A stretch of 64,000 nt of DNA. Origin: Septoria linicola. Its lineage: Eukaryota; Ascomycota; Dothideomycetes; Mycosphaerellales; Mycosphaerellaceae. Location of the stretch: NCBI GenBank assembly GCA_024114885.1, contig CP099423.1:248001-312000 (forward strand), given 5' to 3'. The notes below the pieces were generated by a model. It was not told where the DNA came from, did no database searches, and saw nothing but the letters and a program-made list of their open reading frames with translations. Below, piece after piece: positions 11,731 to 24,045 of the stretch. The translations under genes were made by a program, and so were the position numbers. Position 1 is the first letter of the stretch. The number at the start of each line of letters is the position of its first letter.

Positions 11731-14700
11731 ATGGCGGACGAAGTATATGACGGTGCCATTGGCATCGATCTTGGCACGACCTACTCATGTGTCGCCAACT
11801 ACGAGGGCGCTGGCGTTGAGATCAGTATGTTCAAGCATTGGGAAGACGGTGAAGAATGCGAATGTCGTATCTAACCAGTCGCAAACAGTCGCCAACGAGC
11901 AGGGTAGCTTCACCACCCCTTCTTTCGTCTCTTTCACCGCCGAGGAGCGTCTCATCGGTGAGGCCGCAAAGAACCAGGCTGCCATGAACCCAGAGAACAC
12001 CGTCTTCGATGTCAAGTGAGTGCGAGTCGAAAAATCGCGCATGGAAAAGGCAATTTTCTGGACAAAGTACTGATGGCAGAATAGGCGTCTCATTGGACGA
12101 CGATTCGATGACCCAACAGTCAAGAAGGATATCGAGTCGTGGCCATTCAAGGTCGTCGAGGAGGGCGAGAACCAGCCAAAGGTTCAGGTCGAGTACCTCG
12201 GAGAGACCAAGACTTTCTCTCCTCAGGAAATCTCCGCCATGGTCCTTGTCAAGGTTAGCATTGAGCAGCAACTGCGATTTTGCCACAGTCCAGTTCTAAC
12301 AATGCGCAGATGAAGGAGGTTGCTGAGACCAAGCTCGGCAAGAAGGTCGAGAAGGCCGTCATCACTGTCCCAGCTTACTTCAACGACAACCAGCGTCAAG
12401 CCACCAAGGATGCCGGTTCCATTGCTGGCCTGAACGTTCTCCGTATCATCAACGAGCCAACCGCCGCTGCCATCGCTTATGGTCTCGGTGCCGGCAAGTC
12501 CGACAAGGAGCGCAACGTCCTGATCTACGATCTTGGTGGAGGTACCTTCGATGTGTCTCTCCTCAACATCCAGGGCGGTGTTTTCACTGTCCGCGCCACC
12601 GCTGGTGACACCCACTTGGGTGGTCAGGATTTCGAGTTCGTAGTCTTGTGCCCCAGCCGCGACCGGAGATGCTAACATCATGTGCAGCACAAACCTTCTC
12701 GAGCACTTCAAGAAGGAGTTCCAGCGCAAGACCAAGAAGGACATCAGCTCCGACCCACGTGCCCTCCGTCGTCTCCGAACTGCTTGCGAGCGTGCCAAGC
12801 GTACTCTGTCCAACGGTACCCAGACCACTATCGAGATCGACTCTCTCTTCGACGGAGAAGACTTCAATGCCAACATCACCCGTGCTCGTTTTGAGGACAT
12901 CAACAGCAAGGCTTTCAACGGCACGATCCAGCCAGTCGAGCAGGTCCTCAAGGACGCCCAGATCGAGAAGAGCAAGGTTGACGAGATTGTGCTCGTTGGT
13001 GGTTCTACTCGTATTCCCCGGATACAGAAGCTCCTCAGCGACTTCTTTAACGGCAAGAAGCTCGAGAAGAGCATCAACCCAGATGAGGCTGTCGCCTACG
13101 GTGCCGCCGTCCAGGCTGGTATCCTTTCTGGCAAGGCTACGTCTGCTGACACTGCCGACCTCCTGCTTTTGGATGTCGTCCCATTGTCCCTCGGTGTCGC
13201 CATGGAGGGCAACATCTTCGCTCCAGTTGTTCCACGTGGACAGACCGGTACGTGTCCCTCATTCTTCGTGCACAAGGACATCCGCTAACTTCTCAAAAGT
13301 GCCAACAATCAAAAAGTTCGTAGCTAAGTTCCCATTCCCCTCACTAAACTCCCCTCTCGCCGCAAACCCTATCCCCAAGTTCCTCATGGTCTGGCCGTTC
13401 TCCAATTCTGGTCTGTCGAAAGCACCCTTCAGGTGACTTCGGAAAGCGCCTCCTACGAGTCTGGTCTTCCAATTGTGACTTCTGGCGACTACAGCTTGCA
13501 GTCGAATCTTGCAGCACAGTGTTCTCCGATAGCCTCTCCGCGATCCAGGCACAGCTCTGCGACAAGCACTGCCAAGCTAGCACACGAATGGCGCGCAGCT
13601 GGCGTGGAGAGCAGACCCCATGAGCTCCCGGTTCTTTTGCTGAGTGCAACTGAGCAGCGACACTGGAACTTGTAGCTCCGCCCCGATTCGCAAACCTGCT
13701 AACACAGCCTGGACCCATGAGAGCACCAAGCCGCTGCAAAGCAGACTAGCACCGATTAACCAGGTCATTTCTCTTGGAGACAGACGATGGCCATCGACGA
13801 CAATCTCCAGAGACGAGACATTCTCCGTGCTACCAACCGGTATTCCAGACCGCTCCGCAACACATCGCTGCAACGGAGAATCATTGGACATGCAATACCA
13901 TTCTCCACATGGCCTCCATTCACCACGCTGCCTTCCAGGATCTTGAACTGCTTTGCATTGGCTGCCATTTCTGGAGAGCGAGGACACTCGGAATACTTAG
14001 CACATTGCCTTACACCTCATCACATCACTGCACATGCTCTTAACATTCGTTCAATTGCTAACATGTTATGTTTAACAGGCGCACTTTCACAACTGTGGCT
14101 GGTGAGTTCGAGAATTATCTTCAAACAGTTGTTCATGTACTGACACACTTCACAGACAACCAGCAGACCGTGCAGTTCCCAGTCGTTTGTCCCTCCAGCA
14201 CTCTGTTCATCGTCGCCTCCACTGATTGTGTTTTTAGTTCCAAGGCGAGCGTGTCAACTGCGAGGACAACACCTCTCTCGGAGAGTTCACTCTTTCTCCA
14301 ATCCCGTAAGCAACACAGCGAGAACTCTCTGAAACATCCACTAATTCCCTTCCCAGACCTATGCGCGCAGGAGAGGCCGTCCTTGAGGTCGTTTTCGAAG
14401 TCGACGTCAACGGTATCCTGAAGGTCACCGCCACCGAGAAGTCTTCCGGCCGCAGTGCTAACATCACAATCTCCAACTCCGTCGGCAAGCTCAGCTCTGG
14501 CGAGATTGAGAAGATGGTTGAGGACGCCGCCAAGTTCAAGGACAGCGACAACGCATTCAGCAAGAAGTTCGAGTCGAGACAACAGCTCGAGAGCTACATC
14601 AGCAGAGTCGAGGAGATCGTTTCCGACCCATCGATGAGCATGAAGCTCAAGCGCGGCCAGAAGGAGAAGATCGAGAGCGCCCTGTCCGAGGCCATGGCTC

Positions 14701-14792
14701 AGCTCGAGATCGAGGATGCCAGCAGCGACGACCTCAAGAAGAAGGAGCTCGCACTGAAGCGTGTTGTCACCAAGGCCATGTCCACCCGATAA
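11731..14792 (+). CDS. SSB1: ribosome-associated Hsp70 chaperone Ssb (ten exons)
   Basis: Cytosolic Hsp70 of the Ssb class, which binds nascent chains at the ribosome exit with the RAC co-chaperone. Exons: 11731-11824, 11889-12015, 12085-12253, 12310-12635, 12688-13247, 13300-13315, 14079-14101, 14156-14184, 14238-14305, 14357-14792. All junctions are GT-AG and in phase, giving 615 aa, the usual Ssb length. The ATPase signatures are IGIDLGTTYSC (near residue 10), DLGGGTFDVSLL (from 204) and IVLVGGSTRIPRIQ. The C-terminus (LKRVVTKAMSTR, after an L-rich helix QLEIED) matches Ssb and lacks the EEVD of Ssa. Three consecutive micro-exons (16, 23 and 29 nt) surround a 763-nt intron, while the other introns are 51-70 nt. 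The start context (CAACATGGC) is good. Confidence 0.95.
13316..14078 (+). other. 763-nt intron of SSB, with a possible internal splice acceptor
   Basis: More than ten times longer than the gene's other introns and of normal GC, without a recognisable repeat or RIP signature. It starts GTTCGT and ends GCTAAC...TTTAACAG. Inside it, CTGCTAACACAG (ending 13707) is a complete branch-plus-acceptor motif, so a cassette exon or stepwise splicing is possible. No box C/D motif for an intronic snoRNA was seen. Confidence 0.6.
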
Positions 14793-15344
14793 GCGCCTTA
14801 CGTCTACTTTGGGGGTCAATCATGTTCCGGCGTTCTGCGTGCGGGGAGACAAAAAGGCATGCTGAGCAGGGTGCTCGATGTGCTTGGATCTCCCATCGCG
14901 CGCATAGTATAGATCACTAGCAATGACGGAATGGCTGGCAAAAAGCGAAATTGATGTATGACCAGCATTCGAGGTCAGGATGTCACGCTGCGAATGTTGA
15001 CGCGTAGCTACGAAATGAGACTGCAACGATTGAACTACTACTACTTTCCCATTCTCCCGTCTCAAATCGCCTCTCTGAGCTGATGCACGCGACCTGTAAT
15101 GTCCATGCCCTGACTGTCCAATGAGAGACGCGCATTGCGCATGTGAATTGAGGCCAAATTTCAAGCTTTTCTCCCTCAGCCACCTGCAGCCAAGCTCTTG
15201 CCTCACCGTCATTGAATACTGGTTCCAACCTTGAGCTACCCAGCTATCATGCTTGAAGCGCTACACTATCTTGCAACTTGATGTCTTTTTGACAAGCTTG
15301 ATTGACTTTTGAGGCAGCTTCCCACCACAACAGAATCCATCACG
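14793..15344. other. intergenic, SSB terminator and phosphotransferase promoter
   Basis: Region between two plus-strand genes. I see no open frame with support and no repeat. Confidence 0.4.
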
Positions 15345-16722
15345 ATGGCTAACAAGAGTACGTGGCAGAAGTCCTGGACAGCTTCATACCAGAAAGAGTA
15401 AATGTGAAAGGAGCAGTACTGACCAGAAGCTTGCAGAATTGCCGGCCACTGGCACGCTATCAGAAGATGGACTCAAGCATTTCAAGACGTACAAGTACTC
15501 TTCAGTGGATCTGTCGCCAATCTCGCATTACATACTACGGCACTACGTACGACCATTCCTCCCTTCCGCAATCACCGCCAAGCTCTATCCTTCACACCTT
15601 TACATACACTAACAAGTGCAGTGGAACTTCTGCGTGGAATACCTCCCACTATGGCTCGCCCCCAACATGGTCACACTCATCGGCTTCATGTTCGTGATCG
15701 GAAACGTAGGCCTACAACAACTCGCTGATCCAGATCTCGTCGGCCCACAACACTCCTGGGTCTACTACTCCTACGCCTTCGGAGTCTGGGCATACTCCAC
15801 CATGGACAACATCGACGGCAAGCAAGCTCGTCGCACAGGCACGAGTTCTGGACTGGGAGAGCTCTTCGATCACGGCATTGACAGCTTGAATTGCACGCTC
15901 GCGAGTCTGCTTGAGGTTTCGGCGATGGGGTTGGGAGCGACGCCATTGGGAGCGCTGACGGCATTGGTGCCGTGCCTGCCGATGTTCTTCTCAACATGGG
16001 AAACATATCATACGCATACACTTTACCTGGGATACTTCAATGGGCCTACAGAAGGACTTATGATTGCGAGTCTGATCATGTGGGCATCCGGATATTGGGG
16101 ACCGCATATCTGGCACGAGCCCATCGCTCAAGCTGTAGGTTTCGAGCACATTCTCGGGAAGCTGAGCGTGAAAGACATCTGGGCACCTCTGCTTCTGGTC
16201 GCGTTCTCGGTCGCGCATCTTCCTGGATGTGTCTACAACGTGGTGCAAGCACGAAAGGCGAAAGGACTACCTCTTGCTCCAGTTTTCCTCGAATGGAGTC
16301 CCATGATTCTCTACTGCGCAGCTCTGGTCGCCTGGCTCGGATCCCCGTACTCGACTCTGCTTAGGGACAACCATCTCTGCCTTCTCTGCCTGACGCTCTC
16401 GACAGTCTTCGGCAGACTCACCACGAAGATCATCCTGGCACATCTCACGCGTCAACCTTTCCCGTACTGGACGGCGCTTTTGGCACCACTCGTGGGAGGA
16501 GCAATACTCGTCAATCTTCCTTACATCGGGTTCGCGCCTGTGTCGGCAGAGCTGCAACTCTACTACCTCTGGGCATACTTCCTCTTCAGCTCGATTGTCT
16601 ATGTACGCTGGGCATATGTTGTGTGCACTGCGATCTGCGACTTTCTAGGCATCCAGTGTTTGACGATTCCGGAAGAGAAGTGGAAGGCTCTGCAGAGGGA
16701 GAAGGAGGCTAAGCGGGCGTAG
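15345..16722 (+). CDS. choline/ethanolaminephosphotransferase (CDP-alcohol phosphotransferase)
   Basis: Catalyses the last step of the Kennedy pathway: transfer of phosphocholine or phosphoethanolamine from its CDP form to diacylglycerol, in the ER/Golgi membrane. Exons are 15345-15357, 15437-15546 and 15622-16722 (407 aa); the 13-nt first exon encodes only MANK plus one base. The catalytic motif DG-x2-AR-x8-G-x3-D-x3-D is complete at D106, G107, A110, R111, G120, D124 and D128. The N-terminus (KHFKTYKYSSVDLS) and the segment before the motif (LWLAPNMVTLIGF) are typical of the family, and the rest is multi-spanning hydrophobic helices. Sequence alone does not separate Cpt1 from Ept1. Many filamentous fungi have one dual-specificity enzyme, so I leave the symbol empty. 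Confidence 0.93.
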
Positions 16723-17058
16723 GACTAAGCGCAAGGCAAGTAACTCTGTACATAGAGACGATACAATGTTGATACATAATATAGAGAGCCGCTCAACGCA
16801 GGCTGATAGATATGGTCGTAGTCACACGGTTATGCACGAGGCACAACTCTACATATAACCATGCTTCGTGACGATAATCCGTGGAGCCAATTCGACGTCG
16901 CCTGGAGTCCGCACGCGGCCGCTGCAGAAAATCAGGTCATGCTCACTCAGCACTTCACGTCTTAGGCCACACAAGCGCATGTACGAAAAAGTTGTTACAT
17001 TGACTTGACTTCGTAGACACTTCAGTCGTGGTGTATCATCTACTTCTCCTCCATCTCT
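16723..17058. other. convergent intergenic region
   Basis: Shared 3' region of two convergent genes. It should hold both poly(A) signals; nothing else is recognised. Confidence 0.4.
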
Positions 17059-18868
17059 CTATTGGAAAGCCTTCTCCTCATGTCCAACAGACTCCTTCCT
17101 CATAGCCACATTCTCAAGATCGGTCAAGCTGGACTTGCGAGCATCATGCTGAATGTCCTGAACGTCCTGGAAGCTGACACTTGGCACGAAGCCAGGAGAC
17201 TGCCATGCCTTGTCGACTTTGGCGTACAGCTCATCAACTTGCTCGAGCGAGAGTCCCTTAGTCTCGTAGATGAGAGCCCAGACGAAGAAGATGCACACGA
17301 AGCAGAAGGATCCCCAGACGAAGAAGACCTTCGACTGCAAGTTTGCGTTGCCGGGTCCAGAGTTGACCATGTAAGGAGTAGCGTAGGCGATAGCCCAATT
17401 TAATAGCCAATTGCTGGCAGTGGTCATGGAGAGCGACTTGGCGCGGACCTTTAGAGGGAAGATCTCTCCAGTAACGACCCACGCACATGGTCCCCAAGAG
17501 CATGCGAAGAAGAACTGTCTCACATTAGTAGTTGCTCTCCATGCAACCAGATTCCAACACTTACAATGTAGATGCACACGAAAGCAATGAGAGCCTTCTG
17601 GGCAACCAAGTTCTCAATACCAGCACCAGTTCCAACACCCGCAACGATGAACTGGCAAACGGCCATACCAATAGCACCGAAGAGCAGCAAGTTGCGGCGA
17701 CCCCATGTCTCCACCATGTACAAACCTGGGAAGGTGGAGGCCACGTTGACCGAGGAGGTGATCATGCTGACGATGAAGGAGTTGGTGATACCAGAGTTGG
17801 TGAAGAACGATGTTCCGTAGTAGAAGATGAAGTTGACACCAGTCAATTGCTGGAGTGCCTGAAGACCACAACCAGTGAATAAACGCTTGCCGAGGTTGCC
17901 CTTGAAGCAGTCAAGGTATGATGCCTGGCCGAGAGACATCTCGTATTCGTGGTTTGCGGTGATTTCTCCAAGCTCTTCCACAAGTGCTGGGTGGTCGACG
18001 TCGAGCCTGCGCAGGGTGGAAAGTGCCTTGGCTGCCATCTCTGGCCTACCACGCTTGATCCACATTCTTGGTGTCTCTGGAAGCATAAGCATGCCTCCGA
18101 CCAGGATGAGGGCCCATGCGAATTGGACAGCCTACAAAGTGGCACAGTCAGTTGAAAGTTTCTCGAGATGGACTCTTGGGCTCAGCTTACGATTGGAATA
18201 CGGTAGCTGCCGCTGTCATTGCGGTCCTTGGTTGCGTTGTCGACAATGGCTGCAAGCAAAAGACCGATTGTGATAGCTAGTTGGTAAGCACCCACGATCG
18301 AGCCTCGGATCCACTTTGGAGCAGTCTCAGACTGGTAAAGCGGGATGAGAGCACTGATCATACCGACACCGTATCCAGCGAAGAAACGGCCTGCAACGAA
18401 GAGTGGGATATCGGTAGCCGCGGTCTGCAGAATAACACCAACAGTGAAGACGAGGGTGGAGACTATCAATCCCCATCGACGACCGAAGAAGTCTCCAGTT
18501 GGCGCAGCAGTCAAAGCTCCGAAGAAAGTACCAGCAGAGAGCAGCGAGACGATCTCAGAGGATTGCGATGCAGTGATGGCAGGGTTACCCTTCTCGTCGA
18601 CTGCACCCGTCGAGAACTCCTGCAGCCAGTATGGCATAGCGAGAATACCTCCGATGGTACCGGTCTGCCTCCATGTCAGCGGTGTACAGTCAGGACATTC
18701 GATCGTCGTACATCATATCCAAAGAGCACACCACCTGCAGAGACGTCAGCTCAAGTCTTCCAGGAAGTCATCAGGATAATCCTCACCAAAGGCGACGAAA
18801 AGTCCCACAGCAATGGCAGGCCATGCCTTGCCAGCCGTGCCCTCAGGCGGCTTGATCGTGAAAGGCAT
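17059..18868 (-). CDS. MFS hexose transporter, high-affinity glucose transporter type (five exons)
   Basis: Plasma-membrane sugar/H+ symporter of the major facilitator superfamily. Exons on the minus strand: 18787-18868, 18712-18734 (23 nt), 18191-18664, 17565-18131 and 17059-17514. All junctions are GT-AG and in phase, giving 533 aa. Family marks in order: GGVLFGYDTGTIGGIL in TM1; GDFFGRRWG, the first R-x-G-R-R-type loop; PETPRMWIKRGR after TM6; LQQLTGVNFIFYYG in TM7, the hexose-selective QQLTGxNxxxYY signature; VVTGEIFPLKVRAKS; and ETKGLSLEQVDELY after TM12. A CCGGGG motif (19083-19088) about 215 nt upstream of the ATG fits a CreA/Mig1 site, but a single such hexamer is weak evidence for glucose repression. 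The start is the first ATG that gives an uninterrupted reading. Confidence 0.92.
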
Positions 18869-21099
18869 CTTGAGCTTCGACTGTCAAATCAATCAGGAAG
18901 CACAAGAGAAGACAGTCGCAAGAAGAGGAAGTCGACAGCAGTAAGTTAGTGAGGAGCAGCACAAGACAGCAGGGCAACACGATGCTTAAAAACCTGTCCC
19001 TGCGGCCACGCGAGCAGCATCGAGGTCAAAGGCCGTGTGCGGACCTTGCCAATAGGAGCTTTGCATGGTTGCTAGCTTGGAGCCCCGGCCGCGCTAGACC
19101 AGTTCCCCAAGCATAGACAAGATGAGCTTCGACCTTTAGCCAAGGGCGCTTCTCTCCGGGCCGAATACAATTGCGGCGTCACGAAGCACTGCATTGTTCT
19201 GCCGGCACCGGTATCGCGTAATGGTCTGACTGGTAGGTACAGAAATGCCTCATCTGGTGTAGGGTGGCAGATTTGTGCGAGCATGGCACTGAGCTGAGGG
19301 AATGTGGTTCCTGCGTGCACTCTGTTGTCAAGACGGCAATTGAGGCTCTTCAGAAGTCAGCTCGCTGTAAAGTATATTCTCCAGATTGTGGAGCAGTAAC
19401 CACAATGTAGGGGCAGGTCACGAGTATGATTGCCATAGAAGTGGGTGCCGCGTATGACGACTGGAGTCCAGCTTCTGGTAGCGAGGAGGTGTAGAGCCAG
19501 TCACGGCGAGGACACGAATGCATGTTGTGCATGTGAGGCTTCTGTATCGCAGAGGTCTGCATGTAGATGATGGGAAAGTGATGCACTCCACACGAGCCGC
19601 GACTCGGCAGCCTGCATCTCCGTGCTACGCGTCGAGGAAGCTGCCATACCAGCCCTATTGCAGCTGCAGGTGCTTTTGGGAAAGGCTCGATCAAGCTCTC
19701 ATGGTGTTCAACTGACAACGAGGCACGACCTCTGACTTCGAAATTGATAGAAATGATGGTAAGTAGCGTCTTGATCTGATGTCTCAAGCAGACTGCGATC
19801 GTGAAGTGCAAAGCGAAGCCTCCTCGCGGAAGCTTCGCGGAGACGGCGCCACGCTTGGCTCCCTCCTTCTCAGCCTTGACATCTCTTCGACAATATCTGC
19901 TCTACACTGTGTTCACTCTTCTCATCATCACATGCAACCGCAAGATCTAGACATTCCACAAATCTCCTCTGCCCCATCGCTCTCCACACTCCCGTATGCC
20001 CCTCCCGCGGCCACGACCTGGAACCTGGAGCAGACTCGGTCGCATTGCGGTGGCACTTCGCGCATCCATGTAAGACCGACAGGCTCTGCAGAGGCGCAAA
20101 GCCGTCAAACACCGCTCCTTCTTTTTTGCAAAGTCCAACAAGCTCTTCTTCCGCGCTGCTTATTTGAGGCTTGAGACTAGTACAGTCCATGGCGTTGTTT
20201 CTTCGCAAGCCATGGAGTGCCGCGTTCCGTAGGGCAGAGTACGTGTGCGTTTCGTGGCGCTTCTGTATAATTTATGTGAGATATAACAGCACCGAGAATT
20301 GTCCGGAGCGCCTCTTCTGATGGGGCGATTGGCTGGACTGGGGTGGGTTGGCTGGGGCAAACGCATGCAAATCCTGGAGTTGCAGGTAGAGTTGTCCGCG
20401 AATAGATCCATGTCTTGCCTGGGGAGTATTTGTGGGCTGGAGAGCTTCGAGAAGCATACCAGCTTGAGGGCATGTCGCACGTGTCGTCGTGTTGGACGTT
20501 CGAAGAGGACCATTCCATAGGCTCTGGCTCGATCTGTCTCCTGGATGATGGCCTTATCTGTTATGCTTAGCATATCTTCTCGGAGCTCAAACGCTCCAAA
20601 CCACCATCGAGCTATCATGTACTGCCTTTTCTCGACCGCGTTCTGGTCTTGGTCGGCGTTCTCGCATGGTACACCTCGTCGCGAGTCATGCACCTCTCCT
20701 CTCCACCAGATCCTTAGGTTTAACTGCCAAAACATATGGGACGACAGCGAGGTACTCAAAATTGACCCGTCATATTTAAGGCTTTCCGTATCGTCTAAGA
20801 ACTATCGAAATACTATGTTTGTAATGTTGTAGCTCGTTCCGCATCAAGCCGCGGCTGCAAGGTGAGAAAGCTCGAATTAACGATTTTTGTGAATTTGGTG
20901 GTTTTGAGAAATGTGTCAAAACACTTGCCGGAGCTCACGTCCACATCACGGTCCATTAACACAGACAGAGATCAGAGTGACGCCTCCAGCAGAAAAGTAA
21001 CACGGAGAAGAGGAATGAATGGAACGAGAGGTGAACCACTTTAATGTGAACCAAGCCGTTCATCGTACATATAGTACAGCCTACAGTATGACTACATTT
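18869..21099. other. 2.2-kb intergenic region, no gene called
   Basis: Promoter of the transporter at its left end and terminator of UTP12 at its right end. A 199-codon open frame lies on the minus strand (20160-20759) but shows no domain or codon-bias support. Base composition is normal, with no repeat. Confidence 0.4.
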
Positions 21100-24045
21100 C
21101 TATGCCAAGCTAGCAAAAGCCCTCTTCTTCCTCCCACTCGTCTCCTGCCCAGCATCCTCAACCTTATCATAGTCCAAATACCCTCCATTAACCCCCTCGT
21201 TCTCCCTCGCATCTCTCGTCATGATCTCCAGCGCTGCAAGATTGAAGCCCATGACTCGCTTCTCCTCCTCCTGCCACTGCTCATATGCATCATAGATTTC
21301 CGTCAGCACTTCTTTCAGCTGCCGACTTGCGACAATTTGGTTCATGTGTGCCTGAAGCATGAAGTATGCTATTGTCCATGCTAGCTCGGGGGCCATGCGT
21401 TTGCGGAGGAAGATGGCGAGGAAGGTGAATAGTGTTGGGAGAGTGGAGAAGGGTATCACGAGGAGAGCGTCGTTGAGTGCAGGGCGTGGGACGTGTTGCA
21501 GGGTCTTGAGGACGTGTTGCTCGGCGGAGATGTTGCCGAGAGCCATGAAGACGGGGTTGCGTTCTTGAGGGAAGGCGGCCATTTTGGGGTTCTTCGATCG
21601 TTGTCGGTTGTGTTCTGTCATGAGTTCCAAGTCTGTGATGCCGACTTCGAGCGCTTCCATGATCTTCTCGCCATGTGTCAACGTAGAGATAGTCTGTTTT
21701 GACGCCACAGCCACTTCGGCATCGCCATCTTCGTCACCCTCGAAGTCGCGGTCCATGTTCTTCGCCAGTGTCGCTTCGTACTGCTCCTCCAGCTCTCGCT
21801 CCCGCTCTTCCTCGAGGAAGATGAGGTCGTCCCCGACATGCCATGTCCGGATAGACTTGTCGTGAGAAGCAGTGACAACAGTCTCGCCCGTGCGACTGAT
21901 TGCCATCGCCCAGATCTCGCCATGATGACCATCGAGCTTCTGAATCTGCTCAAACTTGTCTCCATCCCACGACTTGAGCACACCATCTTTGCCTGCACTG
22001 AAGATCATGTGTCGTTCTTCTTGCTCCTGGGGATGTGGGATGAAGCCGACTTGCATCACAGAGTCTTGATGTGCGAAGAATGATTTATGGCAATCGCCAA
22101 AGTCAAGACCCCACACCTTCACGTTCTTGTCTGCAGAACTCGTTGTGATGAGCTTCGAATCGCTAGATATGCTGATGTTCAGGACTGGAAGTTTGTGGCC
22201 GTAGAGGATGTGGTATTGCTTCAGGCTATCCACGAAGAAGAGCTTGACTGTGTTGTCGAGTGTGCTGAGCGCGAGGTACTTCTGGTCAGGCGAGAAGCAG
22301 ATCGAAAGTACATCGTCGTTGACTTTTAGCTGCCGGGTTTGTGTAAGCTTCAGCCTCTGCGTTGTCCTTCTTGTGCCTGGAATCTCTTCATCCACGATGT
22401 CGAATCTCCAGAACTTTGCGCTCTTATCTGCTGAACCAGTGACGACTGAGCGGCCGTCGGGATGCACTGCGAGTGACCAGATAGCGCCTTGCTTTTCATC
22501 GTGCGCCTGGATCTTCTCGATCAAAGTGCTCGTGCTGATGTCCCACAGTTCCAGCTCGCCGTTCTTGTTGCCAAGCAGGACCATGCGATCTCCTGGTAGG
22601 AATGCAGAACACAAAGCTGGACCGCACTCCATGGTCCGCAGACATGACTGAGTCCGCAAGTTCCACACTTTTAACGCACCGGAAGATGCGCTTGCAAGCA
22701 TGCGATCGTCAGACGATAGTGCGAGCGTGCGAATGTCTGCTCTGTGACCAGGAAGCTCGACGGTGAGTGAGCGATCGTACTCTGGTCCAGTCCTGCTTGC
22801 CTTATCTTCTCTGCCGCGGTATGTCACAACCTCGTAGACTTCGAGTCGATTGTCAGTTGTGGACACTAAAAGTTGAAGTTTCTTCGATGCTTTCGAGCCT
22901 GCTGTGATCCAGTTGGCGGATCGCACTTTCCCTCCTGACACAAAACGCCCATCTGGCTGCTTCACGCCCGTGCGTAACACGACATACGGCACAAACACAT
23001 CTGTCACATCTGGTTGCTCTATTGCTTCGTCCTTCTCTGGAGCCAGAGTTTGTCCAGCAGCCGCCAGCTTCTCCCTTCTCCGCTTGCGCTTTCGCAGCAT
23101 CACACGATGTAGCTCTTCTGCTGAGCGGATTCGGAACAGCTCAACTGCCTTTTCAGAGCCGTGTACAGAGATGTAGTCTTGCTTGGGGTGGAATGCCACA
23201 CCGACTGTCCTATCCTTGCCCTGTCTGTGAATGATGCCTTGACTTTGTAGAACGTCCTGCTTCTTGCTTTCTCCGACAGTACTGCCTAGCTCGGCCAATG
23301 CATTGACGTCCAGGCTCCACACCTTCAGCTCTCCATCGTTGCCTGCCGTGATGCAGCCAGCACCTTCAGGGCTCATGCCGAGCGCCCAGCACTCTCCGCT
23401 CGTCTGCGCGACATGTGTTTCGATGCAGTGCTGTGCTGACAAGTCCCAGATCTTGATCAGCGCATCTTTCGACGTGGACAAGAGATACCGCTCTTCCACG
23501 TCCTGCTCTGCCACGCCATTCACCTCGTCATCTTCCTGCGCAGCGCTGACAGGAGTCCTCAGGAATGCGATGCCTGTGATCTGATCTTTGTGGCCTTTCA
23601 GCCTAACCTCAGCAGTCTCGGACAGCAGATTCCAGATGATGATGTCGGTGTCTCTGCTTCCACTGGCCAGTCGTGATCCATCTCTGTCAAATTGTAGTTG
23701 TGTAATGGCGCTTCGATGCACGTTGAAGCTGACGACGATCTGGCCAGAAAGAGCATCCCAGATTCGTATTGATCCGTCCTGGTGGCCCACAGCGAAGAGG
23801 TCTGGCTGCACTTCGCATTGCGAAACACAAGTCACAACACTTTTGTTGTCCTTGTCGTTCCATCTGGACAGCAGTTCGCCCTTTTTGACGTCCCAGCATA
23901 ACACTTCCTCGTTTGCGCCGACAAAAGCTCGTCCACTGCCGGCATTGCGACTGGAAGCATCGGCAGTCCAGACAGTGTTGGAAGATGCCGTGGCGATAGT
24001 GCCAAAGACCTGTCCCGGCTCGTACCTGCGATATGAGCGCACCAT
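21100..24045 (-). CDS. UTP12: U3 snoRNP / small-subunit processome WD40 protein Utp12 (Dip2)
   Basis: Component of the UtpB subcomplex of the nucleolar SSU processome, required for 18S rRNA maturation. Single exon, 981 aa; the start is the ATG at 24045 (MVRSYRRYEPGQVFGTI), where the conserved N-terminus of the family begins. Two tandem beta-propellers are visible as WD repeats through residues of about 20-760, for example SASSGALKVWNLRT, TGSADKSAKFWRFD and TTSSADKNVKVWGLDF. These are followed by an acidic linker (DFEGDEDGDAE). The helical Utp12 domain spans about residues 830-920 (ALLVIPFSTLPTLFTFLAIF and onward). A basic motif (RSKNPKMA) precedes it, and the tail ends RKKRAFASLA. The gene is divergent from ARPC2, with 319 nt between the start codons. 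Confidence 0.95.
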   Translation of the reverse strand: MVRSYRRYEPGQVFGTIATASSNTVWTADASSRNAGSGRAFVGANEEVLCWDVKKGELLSRWNDKDNKSVVTCVSQCEVQPDLFAVGHQDGSIRIWDALSGQIVVSFNVHRSAITQLQFDRDGSRLASGSRDTDIIIWNLLSETAEVRLKGHKDQITGIAFLRTPVSAAQEDDEVNGVAEQDVEERYLLSTSKDALIKIWDLSAQHCIETHVAQTSGECWALGMSPEGAGCITAGNDGELKVWSLDVNALAELGSTVGESKKQDVLQSQGIIHRQGKDRTVGVAFHPKQDYISVHGSEKAVELFRIRSAEELHRVMLRKRKRRREKLAAAGQTLAPEKDEAIEQPDVTDVFVPYVVLRTGVKQPDGRFVSGGKVRSANWITAGSKASKKLQLLVSTTDNRLEVYEVVTYRGREDKASRTGPEYDRSLTVELPGHRADIRTLALSSDDRMLASASSGALKVWNLRTQSCLRTMECGPALCSAFLPGDRMVLLGNKNGELELWDISTSTLIEKIQAHDEKQGAIWSLAVHPDGRSVVTGSADKSAKFWRFDIVDEEIPGTRRTTQRLKLTQTRQLKVNDDVLSICFSPDQKYLALSTLDNTVKLFFVDSLKQYHILYGHKLPVLNISISSDSKLITTSSADKNVKVWGLDFGDCHKSFFAHQDSVMQVGFIPHPQEQEERHMIFSAGKDGVLKSWDGDKFEQIQKLDGHHGEIWAMAISRTGETVVTASHDKSIRTWHVGDDLIFLEEERERELEEQYEATLAKNMDRDFEGDEDGDAEVAVASKQTISTLTHGEKIMEALEVGITDLELMTEHNRQRSKNPKMAAFPQERNPVFMALGNISAEQHVLKTLQHVPRPALNDALLVIPFSTLPTLFTFLAIFLRKRMAPELAWTIAYFMLQAHMNQIVASRQLKEVLTEIYDAYEQWQEEEKRVMGFNLAALEIMTRDARENEGVNGGYLDYDKVEDAGQETSGRKKRAFASLA

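Noticed and set aside
13344..14043. Several open frames within the long SSB intron, on both strands
   Set aside because: They overlap each other, show no domain, and the intron boundaries are fixed by the conserved Hsp70 sequence on each side.
20160..20759. 199-codon open frame on the minus strand
   Set aside because: No domain, no splice or start support, and no codon pattern like the neighbouring genes.
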